Origin: Pseudomonas sp. GM21
Lineage (GTDB): Bacteria > Pseudomonadota > Gammaproteobacteria > Pseudomonadales > Pseudomonadaceae
Length of the DNA stretch: 41,307 nt
Direction of reading: 5' to 3'
Assembly: GCF_000282215.1 (NCBI RefSeq)
Contig: NZ_AKJS01000004.1
Location: 1 to 41,307 of the forward strand
Numbering within the stretch: the stretch's first letter is position 1; each line of letters opens with the position of its first letter. Both the position numbers and the translations under genes were made by a program. The notes under the pieces were generated by a model that made no database searches, was not told the DNA's origin, and saw only the letters and a program-made list of their open reading frames with translations. Positions 1 through 9,934 of this stretch are shown piece after piece.

Positions 1-38
1 GCCTGATCAACTACTTCCGCGGCCGTCACCGCGGCTGA
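1..38 (+). CDS. 3' end of an unidentified upstream gene (partial)
   Basis: The frame starting at base 3 reads LINYFRGRHRG and stops at TGA 36-38, just before a hairpin at 51-80. The basic tail looks like a plausible protein C-terminus and the codons match local usage, but eleven residues cannot identify a family. Another frame ([13 protein letters not shown]) also stops nearby, so even the frame is a guess. Confidence 0.3.
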   Translation, partial: LINYFRGRHRG

Positions 39-50
39 TCTGAAGCCCTG

Positions 51-105
51 CCCACAGGTTTGAAACACAAACTCTGTGGGCAACACCCGCTCCCACATTG
101 GTTTT
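51..105. repeat. Stem-loop followed by a REP fragment
   Basis: CCCACAGGTTTG (51-62) pairs with CAAACTCTGTGGG (68-80) with one bulged base, forming a stem of about 12 bp. It is followed by CCCGCTCCCACATTGG (86-101), half of the REP sequence found complete elsewhere in the window. This is probably a degenerate REP doublet left between the upstream gene and acs; the hairpin could also end upstream transcription, though no T tract follows. Confidence 0.5.
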
Positions 106-179
106 GTGTCCGGCTTGAACCCGTTCGCTACTCGGTGCATCTTTATTACTTGTCGCAAAACAAGAATAAGGAACCGTCA

Positions 180-2117
<1,938 letters not shown>

Positions 2118-2123
2118 GCCTCA

Positions 2124-2150
2124 CGCGGCCAGCAATGGCCGCGTTTCAAT
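2124..2150 (+). terminator. Probable terminator after acs
   Basis: CGCGGCC (2124-2130) and GGCCGCG (2137-2143) form a perfect 7-bp stem with a 6-base loop, followed by TTTCAATTT. It lies between the acs stop and the next start. The T tract is short, so termination may be partial. Confidence 0.6.
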
Positions 2151-2167
2151 TTCGTCACCGAGTCGCC

Positions 2168-3040
2168 ATGGAATTCATCCGTACCCGCATCGAAACCCAG
2201 ATCATGAGCCTGACCGGTCTGTCCCTCGGAAAGCTCGATCTGGAAAACCCCAAGGGCGATCCCGGTCTGTTCGGCCCCGACTCGGTGAGTTGGCAAGTGC
2301 ATGGCGATTTCAGCAGCATGCTGATCGGCGGCATCAGTGCGCTGATGCTGCAAGCCTTGCATCCATTGGCCCTGGCAGGGGTCTGGGACCATTCAAATTT
2401 TCGCGAGGACATGCTCGGCCGACTGCGCCGCACCGGACAATTCATCTCCGGCACCACGTTTGGCTCCCGAAAAGATGCCGACTGGCTGATTGAAAAAGTC
2501 CGCACCATCCACCTGCAAGTGACGGGCACCGCGCCGGACGGGCGTCCTTATGCGGCCAGTGATCCGGACTTGCTGACCTGGGTGCATGTGGCCGAAGTCA
2601 GTAACTTTCTCGCCGCCCATTTGCGTTATCGCAATCCGAATCTGTCACTGGCCGATCAGGACCGTTACTACGGGGAAATCGCGCTGGTCGCCGAGCGACT
2701 GGGCGCCCGTGATGTGCCCCGCTCGCGGCAAGAAATAGCGGATTACCTTGAACGCATTCGCCCCCAGTTGCTGTGCGATTCACGCAGCCGCGAAGTCTTG
2801 CGACTGCTGTTGAACGCCCCCTCCCCCAGCCGTCTGGCCAAGCCTTTCGGCGGTTTGATGATGCAGGCCGGCATCGATCTGTTGCCGGACTGGGCCAGTG
2901 ACATGCTGGGCGTCACCCAACCCCCGCTGCAACGCAAACTGATCCGCGCCAGCGTCAACCGCAGCGCGCCGATGCTGCGCTGGGCGGTGCGCAATGGCTC
3001 GGTGCAGCGGGCTAAACGGCGGATGGGGTTGCTGACCTGA
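2168..3040 (+). CDS. MpaB-like oxygenase-fold protein (DUF2236)
   Basis: The 290-residue protein belongs to DUF2236, the family named after the fungal oxygenase MpaB and related to Lcp-type heme proteins. Recognisable blocks are GRLRRTGQFISGTTFG, the histidine in VRTIHLQVTG, and YAASDPDLLTWVH. In this family conserved histidines and arginines are thought to bind heme, but the bacterial members have no settled substrate. There is no signal peptide; a hydrophobic stretch around residues 50-75 may touch the membrane. I took ATG 2168 (MEFIRTRIE) because the in-frame ATG at 2135 lies inside the terminator hairpin; no strong ribosome site precedes it. The gene probably has its own promoter. Confidence 0.8.
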   Translation: MEFIRTRIETQIMSLTGLSLGKLDLENPKGDPGLFGPDSVSWQVHGDFSSMLIGGISALMLQALHPLALAGVWDHSNFREDMLGRLRRTGQFISGTTFGSRKDADWLIEKVRTIHLQVTGTAPDGRPYAASDPDLLTWVHVAEVSNFLAAHLRYRNPNLSLADQDRYYGEIALVAERLGARDVPRSRQEIADYLERIRPQLLCDSRSREVLRLLLNAPSPSRLAKPFGGLMMQAGIDLLPDWASDMLGVTQPPLQRKLIRASVNRSAPMLRWAVRNGSVQRAKRRMGLLT

Positions 3041-3116
3041 TGGTCCCTAAAAGCATCGCGAGCAGGCCCAAGCTGTTAAACTCCCGCGCCCAATTCCCTC
3101 CTGCAAGGCGCCCAGC

Positions 3117-4133
3117 ATGTCTTCCTTGAATCAGGCGCTGCGCGCCGCCCTCGAACATCGCCAGGACCTGCTTGCCGAACTGCATCAGCAAGGCACCGAT
3201 TGCTATCGCCTGTTCCACGGCAGCCAGGAAGGCGCCGGCGGACTGACCATCGACCGCTATGGCCCGCAGTTGTTGGTGCAAAGCTTTCACCAGTCGCTGG
3301 AACGCGACGTGCTACTGCACCTGCACGAGACGATCAACCAGCATTTGGGGCTCGACACCCTGCTGGTCTACAACGACCGCTCCCGGGGCAATTCGCGTAT
3401 CGACCGTGAAGACACGGTTTACCGTGCCGATGCGGCGGCGCTGGAGGACTTGGTCGGCCACGAATGGGGCGTCAACTACCGGGTTCGCGGGCGTCATGCC
3501 GGTCAGGACCCGCTGCTGTTCCTCGACCTGCGCAATACCCGTGGCTGGGTCAAAGCGCACAGCCAGAACAAAAGCGTGCTCAACCTGTTTGCCTACACCT
3601 GTGGCGTCGGGCTGAGTGCTGCGGCCGGTGGCGCCCGTGAGGTGTGCAACCTCGATTTTGCCGAGGGCAACCTGGCAGTCGGCCGTGAAAACGGTCTGCT
3701 CAATCCGCAGTTGCCAGCCATGGAATTCATCCAGTCCGATTACTTCCCGGCGATCCGTCAACTGGCGGGCCTGCCCATCAGTCAACGGCGCGGGCAGAAA
3801 CTGCCGAGCTACCAACGCCTTGAGCAGCGTCAGTACGACCTGGTGCTGCTCGACCCGCCCGCCTGGGCCAAGAGTGCTTTCGGCACCGTCGATCTGCTAC
3901 GCGACTACCAGAGCCTGCTCAAACCCGCACTGCTGACCACCGCCGACAATGGCGTGCTGATCTGCTGCAACAACCTGGCAAAGGTCAGCATGGACGACTG
4001 GCGCGAACAGGTACTGCGTTGCGCGGAGAAAGCCGGGCGACCGGTGCGCGAATGGACCGTGATGACACCGGGCGCTGATTTTCCGTCGATGGATCAACAG
4101 CCACCGCTGAAAACGCTGATCCTGCAGCTCTGA
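3117..4133 (+). CDS. Class I SAM-dependent rRNA methyltransferase, RlmI-like
   Basis: The 338-residue protein carries a Rossmann methyltransferase domain in its C-terminal two thirds: motif I NLFAYTCGVGLSAAAGGA, an acidic NLDF in motif II, and the catalytic DLVLLDPPAWAKS. The N-terminal part (YRLFHGSQEGAGGLTIDRYG) matches the middle domain of RlmI/RlmK-type 23S rRNA cytosine C5 methyltransferases, but the PUA domain that opens RlmI is missing. It is therefore a short relative, and the modified base is unknown. The start has AAGG at 3105-3108. A small REP remnant (ATCGCGAGCAGGC, about 3056-3068) lies between it and the preceding gene. Confidence 0.85.
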   Translation: MSSLNQALRAALEHRQDLLAELHQQGTDCYRLFHGSQEGAGGLTIDRYGPQLLVQSFHQSLERDVLLHLHETINQHLGLDTLLVYNDRSRGNSRIDREDTVYRADAAALEDLVGHEWGVNYRVRGRHAGQDPLLFLDLRNTRGWVKAHSQNKSVLNLFAYTCGVGLSAAAGGAREVCNLDFAEGNLAVGRENGLLNPQLPAMEFIQSDYFPAIRQLAGLPISQRRGQKLPSYQRLEQRQYDLVLLDPPAWAKSAFGTVDLLRDYQSLLKPALLTTADNGVLICCNNLAKVSMDDWREQVLRCAEKAGRPVREWTVMTPGADFPSMDQQPPLKTLILQL

Positions 4134-4226
4134 CATCCACCTGAAAATTCAGACAAAACCTGCAAATTCTGGTCACTTTTGAACTGCAATCGCATGCCAT
4201 ACTCCAAGGCACTCCGATTCAGACAG

Positions 4227-7178
4227 ATGAAGCCACACATGCCCAAAGGATTGATTCGCGCCATCGGCGCCTTGTTGACTGCTCTGGCCCTCTACAGCTT
4301 GCTGGGGTTTCTGATTTTACCGGGTATCGCGTTGCGGGTTGCCAACCAACAATTGGCCCATTACGCCACGGTACCCGCCCACCTTCAGCGGATCGAAATC
4401 AACCCGTTCAGCCTCGAAGTCACCCTTTGGGGCCTGGTCATCGGTGAGCCGGGCAAAGAGCAGGTCGGCTTCGAACGCCTGTACGCCAACCTGCAACTCG
4501 ACAGTCTCTGGACCAAGGCCGTGCATCTGTCCGAGATCGAACTGGACAAAGCCAAGACTGAAATCCTCTTCGGCAAGGACGGCCGGCTCAACCTGCTCGG
4601 GCTGTTCAAAATACCCGCGAGTGAGCCGACACCTGCCGACCCGGACGCCAAGCCGTTTCCGCTGCGCGTGGAGCGGATCAATCTGGTCGGCGGCTCGGTG
4701 CACTTCCAGGATTTGCGCCCCAGCGAACCCATCGAATTTATCTACGACAAACTCGATCTGGAACTGAAACACCTCAGCACCCTGCCCGACGACAGCGCCG
4801 ACATGACGTTGGTGGCCATCGGACCGGCCGGTGGGCAAGTCGACTGGACCGGCAACTTCAGCCTGATCCCGCTCGCCTCCGAAGGTAAGCTGAAAATCAC
4901 TGACGGCAAGATGAAGTCCTTCTGGCCTTATGTGCGTGACGCGGTGCCACTGGATCTGGAAAGCGGTGTGCTCAGCCTCAGCACCGACTACAAACTCAAT
5001 CTGTCCAAAGAAACCGAACTGCTCTTGAGCAATGTCGCCGTCAGTATCGCGCCCTTCGCGATCAAGGCCCCGGACGGCCGACCTTTGGCGAAGCTCGATC
5101 GACTGGACATCAGCGAAACCACGGTAGACCTGGCCAAGCAACACGTGGTGGTCGGCAAGATTCGCAGCCACAAGCTGGAAACCTGGGCCGCCCTCGAAGC
5201 CGACGGGCAACTCGACTGGCAAAAGCTGTTCGCCAGCCAGCCCTCCAAACCTGCCGCCAAGGCCAAGGCCGAACCCGCCAGTACACCAGCGGCCGCTGAC
5301 TCACCCCCACTTGAACCGGTGCCGCCGGGCAAGCCGTGGCAGGTGCTGCTCAAAGACGTGCAGCTGCGCGATTCCCTGGTGCACCTTGCCGACCGCAAGG
5401 CGCAACCCGCTGTGGCGCTGGAAGTCGGCCCGTTGAATCTGAACCTGCAAAATTTCGACAGCCTTAACGGCTCGCCATTTAATCTCAAGCTCGACACCGG
5501 CGTGGGCAAACAAGGCAAGATCCTCGCCGACGGCGTGGTCAATCTCGCCCCGGTCAGCGCCAAACTGAAGGTGCAGACCAAAGACATCGACCTGCGTGTC
5601 GCCCAGTCCTACATCACCCCCTTCATTCGCCTGGAACTGCGTAGCGGCATGCTCGGCAGTGATCTGGCGGTCGATCTGAAAAGCACCGAGCCGCTGGCGT
5701 TCAGCGTCACCGGCCGCGCTCAAGTCGATCAGTTGCACACCCTCGACACCCTTAAAACCCGCGACTTCCTCAAGTGGCAGCAGCTGGTGCTTGAAGGCCT
5801 GAACTATCAGCACGGTGACAACCTGTCGATCGACAAGGTCAATCTGTTCCAGCCTTATGCGCGCTTCATGATCAACGAAGATCGCACCACCAACATCGAT
5901 GACCTGTTGATCCCGCAACCGACCGATGCCGGCGCCAAAACCACCTCCGCCAAACCGGCCAGCAACAACAAACCACTGGGCATTCACATCGGCGGCATCG
6001 CCATCAATGACGGCTCAGCCAACTTCGCCGACTTCAGCCTGACACCGAACTTCGCCACCGCCGCGCAACAGCTCAACGGGCAGATCGGTACCATCGACAG
6101 TCGTCAGGCAAAACCGGCCAGCGTGGATATCAAAGGCAAGGTCGACCGTTATGCGCCCGTGACCATCAAGGGTGCGGTCAATCCGTTCGATCCGATGGCC
6201 AGCCTCGACATCGCCACCAGTTTCAAACGTGTGGAACTGACCACGCTCACCCCTTACTCCGGCAAGTTTGCCGGGTATCGCATCCGCAAGGGCCGACTCA
6301 ATCTCGACCTGCATTACCTGATCATCAAAGGCCAGCTCAAGGCCGAAAACAAAGTGGTGGTCGAACAACTGCAGCTGGGTGAAAAAGTCGACAGCCCGGA
6401 CGCCGTGAGCCTGCCGCTGAAACTGGCGATTGCCTTGCTCAAGGATGTGGATGGCAAGATTTCCATCGAACTGCCCGTCACTGGCGACCTCAATAATCCG
6501 CAGTTCAGCGTCATGCCGATTGTCTGGCAAACCCTGCGCAACCTGATCGTCAAAGCGGCCGCAGCGCCGTTCAAAATGATTGGCGGCTTGGTCAGTGGTG
6601 GTGGTTCCGAAGACTTGGGCACCGTGTCGTTCGCAGCGGGCTCAAGCGATTTGAGCCAGGAAGCTGAAGGTGCGTTGGTCAAACTGTCCCAAGCCTTGAA
6701 GGAACGTCCGGCCCTGCGTCTGGAAATCGAAGGCACGGCCGCCGCCAGCACCGACGGCCCACTCATTGCCGAGCAACGCCTGGAGCGTGAATACCAGTAC
6801 AACTACTACAAAATGCTCCAGCGTCGCGGCGACAAAGTCCCGGCCCAGGCTTCATTGCTGGCGGTCCCGGAAAACGAGAAAGGCCCGCTGCTGGAAGGCA
6901 TCTATCGCACGCGTCTGAAGACTCAGCCACCGGCTGAATGGAATGACTTGGGCAAGGAAGAACGCACCGCAAAAATGCGCGCCGACGTGATCAAGTTCTG
7001 GAGCACCAGTGACGTGCTGTTGCGTCAGTTGGGGCAGGAGCGCGCGAGCAGCATCAAGGACTATCTGGTGGACAAAGGTCAGCTGGCCGATGACCGTGTG
7101 TACTTTATCGATGCCAATCTTGGTCAAGCAGAAAGTGATGGTCGGGTGGTGACACCGTTGCATCTGGATGCCGAGTGA
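4227..7178 (+). CDS. AsmA-like DUF748 envelope protein with split OmpA-like C-terminus
   Basis: A large protein (983 residues) with one N-terminal membrane segment (LIRAIGALLTALALYSLLGF), followed by about 750 residues of repeated short beta-rich units with NLxL and LxLDLK patterns typical of DUF748, a branch of the AsmA/TamB-like superfamily implicated in lipid transport or envelope integrity. A low-complexity Ala/Pro/Lys linker lies around residues 345-370 and another near 570-585. From about residue 798 the sequence changes to GTVSFAAGSSDLS and later LGQERASSIKDYLVDKG, resembling the first and last parts of an OmpA/MotB peptidoglycan-binding domain. ATG 4227 or ATG 4239 (MPKGLIRAI) could be the start. 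It stands alone, with no close partner gene. Confidence 0.8.
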   Translation: MKPHMPKGLIRAIGALLTALALYSLLGFLILPGIALRVANQQLAHYATVPAHLQRIEINPFSLEVTLWGLVIGEPGKEQVGFERLYANLQLDSLWTKAVHLSEIELDKAKTEILFGKDGRLNLLGLFKIPASEPTPADPDAKPFPLRVERINLVGGSVHFQDLRPSEPIEFIYDKLDLELKHLSTLPDDSADMTLVAIGPAGGQVDWTGNFSLIPLASEGKLKITDGKMKSFWPYVRDAVPLDLESGVLSLSTDYKLNLSKETELLLSNVAVSIAPFAIKAPDGRPLAKLDRLDISETTVDLAKQHVVVGKIRSHKLETWAALEADGQLDWQKLFASQPSKPAAKAKAEPASTPAAADSPPLEPVPPGKPWQVLLKDVQLRDSLVHLADRKAQPAVALEVGPLNLNLQNFDSLNGSPFNLKLDTGVGKQGKILADGVVNLAPVSAKLKVQTKDIDLRVAQSYITPFIRLELRSGMLGSDLAVDLKSTEPLAFSVTGRAQVDQLHTLDTLKTRDFLKWQQLVLEGLNYQHGDNLSIDKVNLFQPYARFMINEDRTTNIDDLLIPQPTDAGAKTTSAKPASNNKPLGIHIGGIAINDGSANFADFSLTPNFATAAQQLNGQIGTIDSRQAKPASVDIKGKVDRYAPVTIKGAVNPFDPMASLDIATSFKRVELTTLTPYSGKFAGYRIRKGRLNLDLHYLIIKGQLKAENKVVVEQLQLGEKVDSPDAVSLPLKLAIALLKDVDGKISIELPVTGDLNNPQFSVMPIVWQTLRNLIVKAAAAPFKMIGGLVSGGGSEDLGTVSFAAGSSDLSQEAEGALVKLSQALKERPALRLEIEGTAAASTDGPLIAEQRLEREYQYNYYKMLQRRGDKVPAQASLLAVPENEKGPLLEGIYRTRLKTQPPAEWNDLGKEERTAKMRADVIKFWSTSDVLLRQLGQERASSIKDYLVDKGQLADDRVYFIDANLGQAESDGRVVTPLHLDAE

Positions 7179-7258
7179 TGCTCAGAAGATGGCTCAGTAG
7201 CCAGTGAGATCTGCACGACCTTGAGCGACCACAGTTATTTTGTGCCGCCCAAATAGAA

Positions 7259-7286
7259 CAGGCCCCGACACGAATGCCGGGGCCTG
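7259..7286 (-). terminator. Hairpin between DUF748 and BON genes
   Basis: CAGGCCCCG (7259-7267) and CGGGGCCTG (7278-7286) form a perfect 9-bp stem with a 10-base loop. On the minus strand it is followed by TTCTATTT, so it most likely ends the BON gene transcript; it may work weakly in the other direction. Confidence 0.7.
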
Positions 7287-7398
7287 TAATGGCCACATCC
7301 TTATGGCCGTTCGCATGAACTCCTAATCTTGAGAAGTGGCAGGCGTATAACTCACTCGTCTGCCACACCTTCTCCCGGTCCAGGCGAGAAGTCTTGCC

Positions 7399-7752
7399 TT
7401 AGTCGGCTTTCAGGCCGTCAGCGGAGACCGCTTTGACGCCTTCGATTTTCTTGGTGATCGCCACAGCGGTGGCTTTCTGAGCATCAGTCACTGCAACGGT
7501 GGACGACAGGGAAACCACGCCTTTGTTGGTTTCGACTTTGATATCGGTGCCCGGAATGCCTTTTTCGGTCAGCAGGTCGCTTTTGACTTTGGTGGTGATC
7601 CAGGTATCGGAAGTAGCTTCCGTGGCCTTGGCAACTTCACCCGAAGCCAATGTCAGCGGGGCTTGAGTGGTGGTGGTCTGTGCGAATGCTGCGTTGGCCA
7701 GAGTCAGGGTCAGCGCGGTAGCAGTAGCGGCAGCGATAGCGAACTTCTTCAT
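7399..7752 (-). CDS. Periplasmic BON-domain protein (OsmY-like)
   Basis: The 117-residue protein starts with a clear signal peptide (MKKFAIAAATATALTLTLANAAFA, cut before Q25), then a short Thr-rich stretch, then one BON domain (about residues 50-115) with the characteristic alternating pattern WITTKVKSDLL...KVETNKGVVSLSSTV. BON domains are linked to envelope stress tolerance and phospholipid or membrane contact. AGGAG sits 7 bases before ATG 7752, which rules out the longer upstream reading. OsmY has two BON domains; this one has one. A candidate sigma-54 type promoter lies at 7818-7833. Confidence 0.88.
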   Translation of the reverse strand: MKKFAIAAATATALTLTLANAAFAQTTTTQAPLTLASGEVAKATEATSDTWITTKVKSDLLTEKGIPGTDIKVETNKGVVSLSSTVAVTDAQKATAVAITKKIEGVKAVSADGLKAD

Positions 7753-7817
7753 ACGTGTAACTCCTGTTTTTCTTGAAAGTCTGCTGGTTGTCTTCTCAGC
7801 AGGGTTACCAGGTATAT

Positions 7818-7833
7818 TGCGAACGCTGTGCCA
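7818..7833 (-). promoter_or_regulatory. Candidate sigma-54 promoter of the BON gene
   Basis: Read on the minus strand, TGGCACAGCGTTCGCA has GG and GC separated by exactly 10 bases, a perfect -24 half (TGGCAC) and a -12 half with one mismatch (TCGCA for TTGCA). It would start transcription near 7807, 55 bases before the ATG. No activator site is proven, and a sigma-70 or sigma-S promoter overlapping TATACC is also possible. Confidence 0.35.
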
Positions 7834-8010
7834 ACTTTGAAACACTCAATAAATCGTTATAAATCAATAGTTTAAAAATACGGCGAAATTTCGAAATCAT
7901 GCAAAATGCATGACCGGGCAAAACTCTGCATGCAACTTGCGGGTTTTCACAAAGTTCCTAACATACTGAATTTTTTGTCTTTTTTTTCACAGTTGCGGTG
8001 CATTCGACAA

Positions 8011-8043
8011 TAAAAAAAAGCCCCGCAACCGAAGCAGCGGGGC
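8011..8043 (-). terminator. Rho-independent terminator of pilA
   Basis: On the minus strand GCCCCGC (8043-8037) pairs with GCGGGGC (8026-8020), then eight T residues (A8012-8019 on the plus strand). It lies 18 bases past the pilA stop. Confidence 0.9.
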
Positions 8044-8061
8044 CTTGCTGGATATCTGCGT

Positions 8062-8484
8062 TTACGAGGCGGAAGGGGTGCAACCTTTAGGCACGTAATC
8101 CTGCTCAGCGGAACTGGCACACGACCAGCCTTTGGTTGCATTACGGGTCAATGTAATGGTCTTGCTCATAACGGGTGCCGGGGCATTCAAAATCGTGCAG
8201 GTGATGCTGCCATCCCCTGTAGCCACGGTGCCGGTGACCGCCACGGCGCAATTGCTGGTCGTGGCACTACCCGCCGGCGCTACGTTGGCGACCGTTGGCG
8301 CCTCGCCCTGGTTGATCGCATCTTCGTACGGCACCTTCATGGCGGAAATCTCGGCCAGGCCCGCCGTCAACTTCGCCCTGGCTTGATATTTGGAATACAT
8401 CGGCAACGCAAACGTCGCCAGAATCCCGATGATTGCCACCACGATCAACAGTTCGATCAAGGTAAAACCTTTCTGAGTTTTCAT
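8062..8484 (-). CDS. pilA: Type IV major pilin
   Basis: The 140-residue prepilin has the short leader MKTQKG cut by PilD before F7, then the conserved FTLIELLIVVAIIGILA helix with E11 (mature E5). Cysteines lie at 79, 96, 122 and 135; the last pair would form the C-terminal D-loop usual in Pseudomonas pilins. The body is short and rich in Ala, Thr and Val. GGAGC precedes ATG 8484; upstream in-frame starts would bury the leader. It is monocistronic: a sigma-54 promoter at 8533-8548 and a strong terminator bracket it. It is transcribed away from pilC. Its subunits would be assembled through PilC and processed by PilD, both encoded next door. Confidence 0.95.
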   Translation of the reverse strand: MKTQKGFTLIELLIVVAIIGILATFALPMYSKYQARAKLTAGLAEISAMKVPYEDAINQGEAPTVANVAPAGSATTSNCAVAVTGTVATGDGSITCTILNAPAPVMSKTITLTRNATKGWSCASSAEQDYVPKGCTPSAS

Positions 8485-8532
8485 AGACAAGCTCCATGCA
8501 TGAGTCGAAAGCTCATGATCTGAAATAGCATC

Positions 8533-8548
8533 AGCACAGCCCATGCCA
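8533..8548 (-). promoter_or_regulatory. Sigma-54 promoter of pilA
   Basis: On the minus strand TGGCATGGGCTGTGCT fits the RpoN pattern with GG-N10-GC; the -24 half differs from TGGCACG by one base and the -12 half is GTGC for TTGC. Transcription would begin near 8522, giving a 37-base leader. In P. aeruginosa pilA is a known RpoN/PilR target, and pilS-pilR are present at 22.9-25.8 kb. Confidence 0.75.
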
Positions 8549-8620
8549 AGCGCTACCCCCCTGTTGGCGGGGCAGCACGTGGAATCAACGACCTTTCCTA
8601 CTCCCAGTAACCGCACTATC

Positions 8621-8635
8621 TGACAATTTTTGTCA
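8621..8635 (-). promoter_or_regulatory. Candidate PilR activator site
   Basis: TGACAATTTTTGTCA is a perfect 6-3-6 inverted repeat centred about 106 bp before the proposed pilA start. PilR of P. aeruginosa binds TGTC-containing sites between about -120 and -80 of pilA, so position and sequence both fit. Confidence 0.6.
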
Positions 8636-8650
8636 CCCAACACCACGGGT

Positions 8651-8679
8651 TTGGCTCAGCGCCTTGACTAGGCTATAAG
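8651..8679 (+). promoter_or_regulatory. Candidate sigma-70 promoter of the pilC operon
   Basis: TTGGCT (8651-8656), a 17-base spacer and TATAAG (8674-8679) lie 36 bases before the pilC ATG and diverge from the pilA control region. Confidence 0.5.
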
Positions 8680-8715
8680 CCATGAAGAAATCAATCGAGT
8701 CACCAAGGACTGAAC

Positions 8716-9933
8716 ATGTCGGTCAAAGCAGCAAAAATCAGCGTGTATGCCTGGGAAGGCACAGACCGCAAAGGCGCCAGAATGACCGGCGAGTTGAGTG
8801 GCCAGAACCCGGCGTTGATCAAGGCCCAACTGCGCAAACAAGGCATCAACCCCGGCAAGGTGCGCAAGAAGTCCGCTTCGATTTTCAACATCGGCAAACG
8901 CATCAAGGCTCAGGACATTGCCCTGTTCACCCGGCAGATGGCGACCATGATGAAAGCCGGTGTGCCGCTGTTGCAGTCGTTCGACATTATCGGTGAAGGC
9001 TTCGATAACCCGGCCATGCGCAAACTGGTGGACGAGTTGAAACAAGAAGTCGCGGCGGGCAACAGCTTCGCCGCGTCCCTGCGTAAAAAGCCGGAGTATT
9101 TCGATGAGCTCTACTGCAACCTGGTGGATGCCGGTGAGCAGGCCGGCGCCCTCGACACACTGCTTGAGCGGGTGGCGACCTATAAGGAAAAGAGCGAAAG
9201 CCTGAAGGCCAAGATCAAGAAAGCCATGACCTACCCATTGGCCGTGGTGTTCGTCGCGATCATTGTCACGGGGATCCTGCTGGTCAAAGTGGTGCCGCAG
9301 TTCGAGTCGGTGTTCAAGGGTTTTGGTGCAGAGTTGCCTGCGTTCACAGTGATGGTCATCGGCCTGTCGGCGTTCATGCAGCAAGGGTGGTGGGTAATGC
9401 TCGGAATACTGCTCGCGGGTATTTTGGGCGTGCGCCACGCTTTCAGGAAATCTCCGGGCTTTCGCGACTGGCTGGACACCTGGCTGTTGAAGCTGCCCCT
9501 GATTGGCACGCTGATGCGCAAGTCTGCCGTTGCGCGCTACGCCCGAACACTGTCGACAACCTTTGCCGCCGGCGTGCCGCTGGTTGAAGCGCTGGAGTCC
9601 GTGGCCGGCGCGACCGGCAATATCGTGTTCAAGCGTGCGGTGCTGCGCATCAAGCAGGACGTGTCGAGCGGCATGCAGCTGAATTTTTCCATGCGCACTT
9701 CGGGTGTCTTTCCCAATATGGCGATTCAAATGACGGCCATTGGTGAAGAGTCCGGCGCACTGGATGACATGCTCGACAAAGTCGCGAATTTCTACGAAGA
9801 CGAAGTGGACAACATGGTCGATAACCTCACCAGCCTGATGGAGCCATTCATCATGGTCGTGCTGGGTGTTATCGTCGGGGGCCTGGTGGTTGCGATGTAC
9901 TTGCCCATCTTCCAACTCGGCTCAGCGATCTGA
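8716..9933 (+). CDS. pilC: Type IV pilus inner-membrane platform protein
   Basis: PilC is the polytopic inner-membrane platform on which pilins are added and removed. The 405-residue protein has the duplicated T2SSF/GspF domain: the first copy around residues 70-195 (IALFTRQMATMMKAGVPLLQ), the second around 275-395 (ARTLSTTFAAGVPLVEALE), with membrane segments after the first copy (about 170-230) and at the C-terminus. AAGGA at 8705-8709 supports ATG 8716. It heads pilC-pilD-coaE-yacG; the next gene starts after one base. In P. aeruginosa pilB precedes pilC, and here it is missing. Confidence 0.95.
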   Translation: MSVKAAKISVYAWEGTDRKGARMTGELSGQNPALIKAQLRKQGINPGKVRKKSASIFNIGKRIKAQDIALFTRQMATMMKAGVPLLQSFDIIGEGFDNPAMRKLVDELKQEVAAGNSFAASLRKKPEYFDELYCNLVDAGEQAGALDTLLERVATYKEKSESLKAKIKKAMTYPLAVVFVAIIVTGILLVKVVPQFESVFKGFGAELPAFTVMVIGLSAFMQQGWWVMLGILLAGILGVRHAFRKSPGFRDWLDTWLLKLPLIGTLMRKSAVARYARTLSTTFAAGVPLVEALESVAGATGNIVFKRAVLRIKQDVSSGMQLNFSMRTSGVFPNMAIQMTAIGEESGALDDMLDKVANFYEDEVDNMVDNLTSLMEPFIMVVLGVIVGGLVVAMYLPIFQLGSAI

Positions 9934-9934
9934 C

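Larger units (their letters stand above)
7753..8061. other. AT-rich intergenic region between the BON gene and pilA
   Basis: About 309 bases without a gene. It holds the BON gene leader and candidate promoter, an AT-rich tract (7850-7895), a perfect inverted repeat CATGCA-AAA-TGCATG (7898-7912) followed by another GCATGC (7928-7933), and the pilA terminator. The inverted repeat lies about 95 bp upstream of the proposed BON gene start site and could be an operator. Confidence 0.6.

Noticed and set aside
4339..4767. Second open frame within the DUF748 gene
   Set aside because: Ser/Arg/Pro-rich out-of-phase translation, without start signals; a shadow of the real gene.
8682..8996. Possible pilB remnant upstream of pilC
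   Set aside because: The frame beginning MKKSIESPRTE runs out of phase into pilC and shows no Walker or GspE motif.
8668..9915. 415-codon open frame antisense to pilC
   Set aside because: His- and Gln-rich, no family match, no ribosome site; pilC on the plus strand is certain.
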